Below are positions 6,053 through 11,180 of a stretch of DNA of 11,180 nt, one piece after another (within the stretch, counting starts at the first letter, position 1; each line of letters begins with the position of its first letter). The notes beneath the pieces are model-generated. The model saw only the letters and a list, made by a program, of their open reading frames with translations. It did not search any database and had not been told where the DNA came from. The position numbers were made by a program, and so were the translations under genes. The stretch spans positions 1 through 11,180 of the forward strand of contig JAZQBE010000016.1 in the NCBI GenBank assembly GCA_045545575.1, written 5' to 3'. The DNA comes from Shuttleworthia sp045545575 (GTDB lineage Bacteria; Bacillota; Clostridia; Lachnospirales; Lachnospiraceae).

Positions 6053-7264
6053 CCCCTCACATTTTTTAATTAGAATTTCATTATACTTTTCTTCATCCCC
6101 CGGGAACCGCACTTCCGCACCGGTCCAGCCGGAAAGGTAGATGGCGTTGGCCAGCTGCACCTCGCGCAGCCCGGCTTCCGCCGGCGCCAGCAAATCTTCT
6201 TTTCCGTTCACATGGGCCGCGAAGTTTTCGAACACCCGGATGTACGGTGCGAAGAACGGCACGTTCTCCTCCTCGGTTTCGGTTGACGCAAATTCCGTAT
6301 CGACGCTGCGCTTCAGGCTCATCAGCGTCATGTAATCCATCCCCGCGTTGATCTCTTCCTCGCTTTTGGCATACCGCGTCACCGCAAGACGCCGGCTGTC
6401 CTCAAGGAGGATCTTCCCTTTGGAAAACGTCAGCTCCAGCCGGTCCGTTCCGAAGGGATCATATCCGTTCGAGAACAGCTCGCCGGTGGCACCGTTCGCG
6501 AAGGAAAAACCCGCGAGCACCTCGTTCTCCACCTCGATCTGCCGATAGCGCCCCTCGCGCAGAATGCTCCACACGGTTTCGGGCTCGCCGCAGATCCACA
6601 GCAGCAGATCGAGATGATGTGCGATCTGATTGACAAGCAGGCCGCCGCCCTCGCCCTTCCAGGTGCCGCGCCACGCATTGGAGGCATAGTAGCTGTCCGG
6701 GCGCCAGTTGGAATTGACGGCCCAGCTGACGAGCCGCAGGGCGCCGAGCTCGCCAGACCGAGCGAGCGCGCGGCACTTCTGATACAGCGGATTCGCGCGG
6801 TTATTGAAGATCATCCCCAACGCGGCCGCACTCTGCTCTTTCGCGGCAAGCATCGCGCGCACCTCACAGGCGCGCACCGCCGCCGGCTTCTCGCAAAGGA
6901 CATGCTTCCCCTGGTTCAGCGCGTCGATCGTGATCTCCGCGTGCAGGTTATGCGGCACGGTCACGATCACCGCGTCGCAGGCGTCGGAACGAAGCATTTC
7001 CCGCCAGTCCGCAAAATACGCCGGCGCATCATTTTCCTTTTCGAAAAGGCGTTCCCACGCGCTCCGGGACCGGCTGCTTGCCGCCGTAAGCCGCAGACCG
7101 GCCGGCTTCGGAATCGGCATCGGCCCCAGCCGCCCGTTCAGCATGCCGGCATACAGACTGCCCTGGTTGCCAAGACCGACAATCCCGACCCGAAGATCCT
7201 GCGCCGGCTCCGCCAATGGCTCTGTCAGCGACTCCGCCAAAAGGCCCTGATTCTGGTACTGCAT
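6032..7264 (-). other. Possible independent start of the Gfo/Idh/MocA oxidoreductase
   Basis: An in-frame ATG at 7264 (MQYQNQGLLAESL) would give a 410-aa stand-alone oxidoreductase of normal family length. The nucleotide-binding motif would be at 27-36 and CEKP at 124-127. Upstream of it is only a weak purine-rich stretch (AAGAAAGCGGG), 6 nt away. The REP-like repeat lies 20 nt further upstream. This family uses NAD(P)H on sugars, inositols or related polyols; the substrate is not predictable here. Probably the original gene start before the repeat removed the stop codon of the transposase gene. Confidence 0.5.
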
Positions 7265-8074
7265 AGAATCCCGCTTTCTTTTGAAAAGTGGAACAGGGGT
7301 CAGGCACCCGTTCCGGTTTTGCGCCGCACGATGCACCGTTGTTTTCGGCAGGCCGGTCAGCCGGGCGATCTGTCCGCAGGACAGGTGCTGCTGAACCAGC
7401 TGCCGGGCGTACGCTCTCTGCTGTTTCCGTTCCAGATGCGAAAACTCCTCCAGCGTCCGGCAGCCCGTCACCTGCAGCACGACCGCCTTTGCCTGCGCGT
7501 CCGTCAGCGCAAATGCTTTTTCCGGGGGTTCCATCCCGGGATCTTCGTTTTTCTCGCGCAGAAAAGCCAGCAGTTCTTCCCGCGAATCGAACATCGATGC
7601 GGCTGCATCGGTATCTGTCAGCCGGTCGTTCATCCCGGTGTAAGCCCCATAGCTGCTCCAGGGATAGGTCCCGGGGGCATCCTCCATCCCGGCTTTCATC
7701 GGATTCTGAATGATGTACCGAAGCGTCCGCAGGAAGGAGATGTCGCCTTCCACCGTCTCGCTTCGGAACCGGTCGCCAAACAGATGCCCGGTTCGCTGAT
7801 ACTTGGTGTTGTACCAGTAAACATAGGCATTCTCGGCCCGGCGCAGGGCGTTGCCCAAGGTCTCCTTGCCGTCCGTCTGCACCAGAAGATGCACATGGTT
7901 CGTCATCAGGCAGTACGCATGGATTTTCAGCCCAATTTGTTCCTTGCATTTCCTCAGGATCTCCAGGAACCGCCGACCGTCTTCCTTGTCCTCAAAGATG
8001 ACCTGCCGGCCGATCCCCCTCAGCATGACATGATAGATTCCTGTTCTGCTGATCTTTCTTGCCGTCCGCGGCAT
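6032..8074 (-). CDS. RAYT (REP-associated tyrosine transposase) joined in frame to Gfo/Idh/MocA oxidoreductase
   Basis: One uninterrupted 680-aa frame holds two unrelated proteins. Residues 1-252 are a Y1_Tnp/RAYT transposase: MPRTARKISRTGIYHVMLRG start, HUH metal site in NHVHLLV (59-65), and YVYWYN (84-89) holding the likely catalytic Tyr. RTGHLFGDRF and NPMKAG follow, with a C-terminal helix-turn-helix at about 220-250. Such enzymes nick REP hairpins as single strands. Residues 253-265 (NRNGCLTPVPLF) are translated REP-like repeat. From 271 on comes a complete NAD(P)-dependent oxidoreductase: Rossmann motif GIVGLGNQG, the CEKP motif, and EGGGLLVNQIAHHLDLLLW. The ATG at 8074 is chosen because GGAGG lies 8 nt upstream and the family starts here; a TTG at 8098 also exists. 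The C-terminal residues SGTGA come from another repeat. Whether one fusion protein or two products are made is not decidable from sequence. Confidence 0.85.
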   Translation of the reverse strand: MPRTARKISRTGIYHVMLRGIGRQVIFEDKEDGRRFLEILRKCKEQIGLKIHAYCLMTNHVHLLVQTDGKETLGNALRRAENAYVYWYNTKYQRTGHLFGDRFRSETVEGDISFLRTLRYIIQNPMKAGMEDAPGTYPWSSYGAYTGMNDRLTDTDAAASMFDSREELLAFLREKNEDPGMEPPEKAFALTDAQAKAVVLQVTGCRTLEEFSHLERKQQRAYARQLVQQHLSCGQIARLTGLPKTTVHRAAQNRNGCLTPVPLFKRKRDSMQYQNQGLLAESLTEPLAEPAQDLRVGIVGLGNQGSLYAGMLNGRLGPMPIPKPAGLRLTAASSRSRSAWERLFEKENDAPAYFADWREMLRSDACDAVIVTVPHNLHAEITIDALNQGKHVLCEKPAAVRACEVRAMLAAKEQSAAALGMIFNNRANPLYQKCRALARSGELGALRLVSWAVNSNWRPDSYYASNAWRGTWKGEGGGLLVNQIAHHLDLLLWICGEPETVWSILREGRYRQIEVENEVLAGFSFANGATGELFSNGYDPFGTDRLELTFSKGKILLEDSRRLAVTRYAKSEEEINAGMDYMTLMSLKRSVDTEFASTETEEENVPFFAPYIRVFENFAAHVNGKEDLLAPAEAGLREVQLANAIYLSGWTGAEVRFPGDEEKYNEILIKKCEGKSGTGA
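7284..7320. repeat. REP-like repeat inside the RAYT-oxidoreductase frame
   Basis: The core is 7290-7314, with left arm GGAACAGG, centre GGTCAGGCA and right arm CCCGTTCC, and flanks AAAAGT and GGTTTT. Read on the coding strand it has no stop in the frame used and encodes NRNGCLTPVPLF between the transposase helix-turn-helix and the oxidoreductase. Confidence 0.92.
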
Positions 8075-8098
8075 ACCCTTTCCCTCCATTCTGTACAA

Positions 8099-8366
8099 AA
8101 TCGCTGTGTATAGGTATACGCGAAAAAGCGAAGCATTCGATCCGAGGCCGCAATGTTCACTTCATCCTGATTTTATTCTGGCTGTACTCTTACATCATCT
8201 TCATCATTTTCATCATCCGTATGTTTTTTCGTTCGATTCTCTCCCTCTGAAATCGTGACCGCTGCCGGGATCTGCTTCGCAGATTCACTCGCTTCTATCG
8301 TATCAATCCACGATGCAATCCTCAAGGTCCAATTTGTTCCGTTGAAAACCGAACAGACACAAAACC
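8099..8366 (-). other. Non-coding stretch upstream of the RAYT gene
   Basis: This stretch holds a candidate promoter (8297-8325), a hairpin ATCTGC-TTC-GCAGAT (8270-8284) and a GAT/ATG-rich low-complexity run (about 8191-8216). One minus-strand frame is open from at least 8440 to a TAA at 8173-8175 and ends in an acidic tail, but it has no ATG with an SD. It may be a broken gene end. No tRNA or known RNA gene is recognised. Confidence 0.35.
8297..8325 (-). promoter_or_regulatory. Candidate promoter for the RAYT gene
   Basis: On the minus strand, TTGAGG (8320-8325) and TACGAT (8297-8302) are separated by 17 bp. The -10 is identical to that of the padR promoter. It would give a leader of about 215 nt before the transposase ATG. 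The -35 is two bases off consensus. Confidence 0.45.
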
Positions 8367-8398
8367 GGAACGGGTGCCTGACCCCCGTTCCGGTTTTT
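8361..8398. repeat. REP-like palindromic repeat (first of a 41-bp-spaced pair)
   Basis: The core is 8367-8391, with arms GGAACGGG and CCCGTTCC, loop TGCCTGACC and flanks AAAACC and GGTTTTT. It is inverted relative to the 8402-8437 copy; core starts are 41 bp apart. The pair lies about 290 bp upstream of the RAYT start. Confidence 0.93.
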
Positions 8399-8401
8399 GC
8401 G

Positions 8402-8437
8402 AAAAGTGGAACGAGGGTCAGGCACCCGTTCCACTTT
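8402..8437. repeat. REP-like palindromic repeat (second of a 41-bp-spaced pair)
   Basis: The core is 8408-8432, with left arm GGAACGAG, centre GGTCAGGCA and right arm CCCGTTCC; flanks are AAAAGT and ACTTT. Its T-run merges with the TAA stop (8436-8438) of the ACT-domain gene. Confidence 0.93.
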
Positions 8438-8891
8438 ACATCCGCCCGATCCGGTACCCGGCGTTTTGCAGTGCGAGAAGCGCCCGCTCGAAATCGAGGG
8501 CCTTTACCAGAATATAGTCCGTATTGAATGTGGAAACGGCAAAAATCCCGATGTTTTCATCCGCGAGGACGGCCGACAGCCGCGCCAGAATCCCGACGAG
8601 CGAGAAATCCATCTGGGCGGCGAGCCGGAATGCGCGCCAGCCGTCTTCCCGATCCGTGGTATTTTCCGGAACGCGTTCCGTCGGGCAGACCAGGGATTTC
8701 TCTTCCTCCGTGCTTCCGATAAAGACAAATGGCTGATCCGGGGAGATCCCGCTGTAGTCCGTTACTTTGCAGACGGAAAAGAAGACGTCCAGTGCCTCAA
8801 TCCGATCGGTCTGCAAAACCGGAACGGGTGCCTGACCCCCGTTCCGGTTATTCCGGAAATCCTCCCCACAGCATTTCGTTGTATTTTGCAT
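8436..8891 (-). CDS. Tandem ACT-domain protein with repeat-derived N-terminal extension
   Basis: From residue 26 on, this 151-aa protein matches the COG3603/ACT_7-type family of small two-ACT proteins. The visible parts are RIEALDVFFSVCKVTDYSGI, PFVFIGSTEEEKSLVCPTE, a DGWRAFRLAAQMDFSLVGIL stretch and the closing FAVSTFNTDYILVK strand of the second domain. Such proteins bind amino acids or other small ligands; the ligand is unknown. Start choice is uncertain. ATG at 8891 has GAGGAAG just upstream but lies inside the end of the preceding gene in another frame; it adds 25 residues, partly translated from a REP-like repeat (NRNGGQAPVPV). TTG at 8816, at the repeat edge, gives the usual family length (126 aa) but has no SD. 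Confidence 0.82.
   Translation of the reverse strand: MQNTTKCCGEDFRNNRNGGQAPVPVLQTDRIEALDVFFSVCKVTDYSGISPDQPFVFIGSTEEEKSLVCPTERVPENTTDREDGWRAFRLAAQMDFSLVGILARLSAVLADENIGIFAVSTFNTDYILVKALDFERALLALQNAGYRIGRM
8815..8850. repeat. REP-like repeat filling the gap between two genes
   Basis: The core is 8821-8845, with arms GGAACGGG and CCCGTTCC and loop TGCCTGACC. One end forms part of the TAA stop (8848-8850) of the 97-aa gene. The other end carries the TTG that is the family-length start of the ACT gene. The repeat is therefore the entire intergenic space. Confidence 0.93.
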
Positions 8892-9141
8892 TTGCTTCCT
8901 CACTGGCTTTCTTTTCTCTCCAGGCATCGATTTCGCTGCGAATCGCAAGCATCTCGTCGACGACCATCTCCTCGCTGCGCGGGCTGTCATATTTCAGATA
9001 GGCGATCATCCGCTCCATGGCCTTCGGGCTGCCCAGGTGCCGGGCGATCGCTTCTCCGAGTTCCTCGCGAAACCCCAGACGCACCAGGGCGAGGACCAGT
9101 TCATCCTTTGTTCTTTTCCAGAGAGCCTGATTTGCCGTCAT
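8848..9141 (-). CDS. Small conserved-looking protein of unknown function
   Basis: I do not recognise a named family. The product is 97 aa, predicted to be almost entirely alpha-helical and soluble, with a charged C-terminal half (EIDAWREKKASEEANAKYNE) and the segment IARHLGSPKAMERMIAYL in the middle. No signal peptide, metal site or membrane segment is visible. The ATG at 9141 is chosen because AAAGGA lies 8 nt upstream; an ATG at 9150 would touch that site. The gene starts 25 nt after the methyltransferase-sce7726 stop and is probably in the same operon. Its stop codon is completed by the edge of a REP-like repeat. Coding potential is supported by the SD, tight spacing and natural composition. 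Confidence 0.75.
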   Translation of the reverse strand: MTANQALWKRTKDELVLALVRLGFREELGEAIARHLGSPKAMERMIAYLKYDSPRSEEMVVDEMLAIRSEIDAWREKKASEEANAKYNEMLWGGFPE

Positions 9142-9166
9142 GGCACACATCCTTTCTCATCCGGTT

Positions 9167-10474
9167 TCAGTCGTCGTCATACACGGTGTAATCTCGCTCG
9201 AACAGCTCCGCGCACACCTGCGGCCAAAGGATCGCCGGCTGCACTTTTTCCAGCAGTTTGGCGCGGACAAAGAGCTTGCTCTTCTGCCGGTATTTCGGCA
9301 GGTGATTGATCTCGAGAAGATGATTCAGCTCCGGCCGCCACAGGATGGTGATCTTCCGCTCCGGCTTGACGCGCGGATTGTCCCGCGGCCCGCGGAGCAC
9401 GTAGAAATCCGGCCGGCCGTTTTCATCCGCTTCCACAGTGATGATGCCCCACCAGTCCGGCACGTGCTCGCCGACGTGCATTGCGTGCTTCGTCCCCGCC
9501 ACGATGATGTTCCGGTCGTAATACCAGTCGTAGTTCTTCACCTGTTTTTTCAGCCGCGCATAGGTGTCCGCATCGCTCTTGATCTCGATTCCGTACAGCG
9601 CGTCCGGTGTGATCATCACGACATCCGCCCGCGCGCTTCCGGTCCGCTTTTCCTCCAGAATCCGAACCTTGCTAAAGCGTTCCTCCAGAAAATCAAACAG
9701 GGGCTCGCGGATATCCTTGTCCTTCAAAGTGGAACGGGTGCCTGACCCCTGTTCCACTTTTTCCGCGATCGCGTTGACCCAGCGCTCGTCCTTCCGCCCG
9801 GGGCGGACGTCCTGCGTGACGAACAGTTCTTTGACAGAAAAGCCGGACTCCTCCATCGCGTCGCGGCAGGATTCTTCCGTCATATCGCAGAAATATCTGC
9901 CGTCCTTTTCCCGTTCTTCGGTGCCGTATTTAAAGGATGCGTACAGAACGCTGCCCGGCTTCAGCCGGACGTACAGACGCCGGAGCACATCGACGATTTC
10001 GGCGCGCGGCACATGCAGCAGCGATGCGCAGGCCCAGATCCCGTCATACATCGTTCCACCGGCCGATGCCGCGGGAAGCTCCTGAAAACGCATCTGCTTT
10101 ACCGGGATTCCGGTTTTTTTGGATGCCAGACGGCAGAGTTCTCCGGATGCGTCGAAGGCATCGACGTCATACCCCGCCTGCAGAAACGCGAGCGTATCGC
10201 GGCCGCTTCCGCATCCCGCATCAAGAATCTTCGCGCCGGGCATCAGGTATTCCAGAAACCGTCCGCGGCAGCCGTCCATATCCGCATGCTCCGTGTCCGC
10301 GGCAAAGGCCGCGGCATGCGTATCGTAGTAACGGATCGTATCGTCCTCAGAATCGCCGAGCCCGGTTTTGGCATCCGTTTTTGCGTCGGTTTTAGCATCC
10401 GTTTTTGCGTCAGTTTCAGCATCCGTTCCGGCCTCGGTTTTGGCTCTGGTTTTGGCTCTGGTTTCGGCACTCAT
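9167..10474 (-). CDS. SAM-dependent methyltransferase joined in frame to an sce7726-like nuclease-fold domain
   Basis: This 435-aa product has four segments. Residues 3-38 are a 4-residue tandem repeat (AKTD type). Residues 45-240 are a class I SAM methyltransferase, with motif I LDAGCGSGRD (84-93), acidic strand-2 end AFDAS, and a normal C-terminal ending near RWVNAIAEK. Residues 240-250 are translated REP-like repeat (VEQGSGTRSTL). Residues 252-435 look like the sce7726 family, which has a restriction-endonuclease-like fold: RADVV then GIEIKSDAD give a D...ExK arrangement, followed by VPDWWGIITV. Methyl acceptor and nucleic-acid target are unknown. The ATG at 10474 has GAAAGGA 7 nt upstream and overlaps the esterase stop as ATGA, so the two genes are coupled. 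An ATG at 10504 is less likely. The junction is probably two formerly separate genes merged by the repeat. Confidence 0.85.
   Translation of the reverse strand: MSAETRAKTRAKTEAGTDAETDAKTDAKTDAKTDAKTGLGDSEDDTIRYYDTHAAAFAADTEHADMDGCRGRFLEYLMPGAKILDAGCGSGRDTLAFLQAGYDVDAFDASGELCRLASKKTGIPVKQMRFQELPAASAGGTMYDGIWACASLLHVPRAEIVDVLRRLYVRLKPGSVLYASFKYGTEEREKDGRYFCDMTEESCRDAMEESGFSVKELFVTQDVRPGRKDERWVNAIAEKVEQGSGTRSTLKDKDIREPLFDFLEERFSKVRILEEKRTGSARADVVMITPDALYGIEIKSDADTYARLKKQVKNYDWYYDRNIIVAGTKHAMHVGEHVPDWWGIITVEADENGRPDFYVLRGPRDNPRVKPERKITILWRPELNHLLEINHLPKYRQKSKLFVRAKLLEKVQPAILWPQVCAELFERDYTVYDDD
9726..9762. repeat. REP-like repeat inside the methyltransferase-sce7726 frame
   Basis: The core is 9731-9755, with left arm GGAACGGG, loop TGCCTGACC and right arm CCTGTTCC; flanks are AAAGT and ACTTTTT. 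On the coding strand it is open in the frame used and encodes VEQGSGTRSTL. It ends in TTG directly before the first conserved residues of the sce7726-like part. Confidence 0.92.
10371..10466. repeat. 12-bp tandem repeat, 8 units, encoding AKTD-type repeats
   Basis: Eight 12-bp units such as GCATCCGTTTTT, GCGTCGGTTTTA and GCTCTGGTTTTG run without gaps and encode four-residue repeats (AKTD, AETD, AKTR) directly after the methyltransferase start codon. Being a multiple of three, copy-number change would keep the frame. Confidence 0.9.
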
Positions 10475-11148
10475 CCCGGCATCCTTTCGTTTTCCATCAG
10501 CCATGCGAAGGCCTTTGCCATCCGCAGATTTGCGTCTTTAAAATGATTCCCGGGATTCCACTCCAGCGTGCACTGCTTCCCCGCGGCATACAGGATGTCC
10601 TGGGCACCGCGGATCGCATCGCCGACGCGCGCCATGACGGGATTCCTTGTTTTCTCCTCGCGGTCGCCGAGGCTTAAGTACACCGCGTCCGCCTGCATGG
10701 TGTGTGTCTGCATGTATTCCGTAAAACGCGGAAACCAGACCGACGGAGACGCCGCCGCGATTCCGGAAAACACATCTGTCTGATAACCGGCCCACAGCGC
10801 AAACAGGCCGGCCAGCGAATACCCGCCCAGGCAGATTCTTCTGCACTGCGCAAACTGCGGGTCTTTCAGCAGGGTTTCCGTCAGATACCGCAGCGTCCGC
10901 GGAGCGCTGTCCCCGAAATCCTCGTTCCCGAAGACCGCCGGCGCGGGCCAGGGTGACAGATCGGCGTTCCAATCGGAAACGGCCACCGCGGCCAGACAGA
11001 AATCCCGGGTCGGCGACAGCTCCCGGATCTGCCCGTATTCCTGCGGAAGCCATTCCAGATCACGGTCGTCGACCGGCTGGATCAGCAGCGTATCCGCCGT
11101 CGGATCGCCCATCAGATGCAGGGTGTATTCTTCCTTCATGTTCGACAT
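10471..11148 (-). CDS. Alpha/beta-hydrolase-fold esterase
   Basis: This is a 225-aa protein with the signature of the putative-esterase (esterase D/Fes-like) group of alpha/beta hydrolases. The nucleophile elbow is GGYSLAGLFAL with Ser111. The following AAASPSVWFPRF is typical of this group, SLGDREEKTRN (about 159-169) holds the likely acid Asp162, and GNHFKD holds the likely catalytic His202. It lacks a signal peptide, so it is probably cytosolic. The acyl or other ester substrate cannot be told. The ATG at 11148 is chosen because AAAGGAA lies 8 nt upstream. The stop TGA overlaps the methyltransferase ATG by 4 nt, so it is the first visible gene of an operon that continues through at least the 97-aa gene. 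Confidence 0.88.
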   Translation of the reverse strand: MSNMKEEYTLHLMGDPTADTLLIQPVDDRDLEWLPQEYGQIRELSPTRDFCLAAVAVSDWNADLSPWPAPAVFGNEDFGDSAPRTLRYLTETLLKDPQFAQCRRICLGGYSLAGLFALWAGYQTDVFSGIAAASPSVWFPRFTEYMQTHTMQADAVYLSLGDREEKTRNPVMARVGDAIRGAQDILYAAGKQCTLEWNPGNHFKDANLRMAKAFAWLMENERMPG

Positions 11149-11168
11149 GAAACAGATTCCTTTCCCGG

Positions 11169-11180
11169 AAAAAAGCGGAA
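11169..11180. repeat. REP-like repeat, partial copy cut by window edge
   Basis: The final bases AAAAAAGCGGAA match the left flank and first core bases of the repeat, as in the 4027-4067 copy. It would lie directly upstream of the esterase ribosome binding site. Confidence 0.55.

Noticed and set aside
6614..8113. 499-aa plus-strand open frame opposite the oxidoreductase and transposase
   Set aside because: It has no recognisable domain or SD; both genes on the other strand have strong family motifs.
8059..8250. Plus-strand 63-aa frame with a hydrophobic segment
   Set aside because: It starts inside the transposase gene, and its hydrophobic stretch is the complement of a GAT/ATG-rich low-complexity run.
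1..11180. CRISPR array
   Set aside because: The repeats are palindromic, occur in both orientations at gene ends, and lack regular spacers of 30-40 bp; no cas genes are present.

Overview
The window looks like a piece of a GC-rich Clostridia (Bacillota) genome, plausibly a gut Lachnospiraceae or Oscillospiraceae relative. The evidence is Gram-positive-style Shine-Dalgarno sites (AGGAGGTG), TTGACA/TATAAT-type promoters, and a gene set common in that group (PadR plus DUF2812, PrsW-like protease, DUF2804, tandem-ACT protein). The assignment is inferred from gene content, not from a marker gene. All ten supported protein genes lie on the minus strand, so transcription runs from high to low coordinates.

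Reading in the direction of transcription: an alpha/beta-hydrolase esterase (11148-10471) overlaps by 4 nt a SAM methyltransferase joined in frame to an sce7726-like nuclease-fold domain (10474-9167). A 97-aa protein of unknown function (9141-8848) and a tandem-ACT protein (8891-8436) follow. After a non-coding stretch with a candidate promoter comes one open frame that joins a REP-associated tyrosine transposase (RAYT) to a Gfo/Idh/MocA oxidoreductase (8074-6032). Then come a DUF2804 protein (5996-4971), a 15-bp minisatellite, and a PrsW-like intramembrane protease (4859-4098). A PadR-DUF2812 two-gene unit (3895-2680) has a strong promoter with a perfect palindrome between its -35 and -10. 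Last, a long leader precedes a CbxX/SpoVK-type AAA+ ATPase with an RNA polymerase alpha-CTD-like domain (2112-61).

The dominant feature is a REP-like palindromic repeat: a 25-bp core with GGAACGGG/CCCGTTCC arms, usually flanked by A-rich and T-rich tails. Ten complete and one perfectly palindromic copy are present, plus three partial or degenerate ones. Three pairs have exactly the same 41-bp start-to-start spacing, a REPIN-like arrangement, and the RAYT that would be expected to mobilise them lies in the same window. Copies sit at nearly every gene junction. At two junctions a copy has no stop in the reading frame in use and joins two unrelated genes into one ORF. At a third it gives the downstream gene an N-terminal extension, and at a fourth it supplies the stop codon. 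The repeat family therefore appears to be rewriting gene boundaries here, which is the most interesting aspect of the window.
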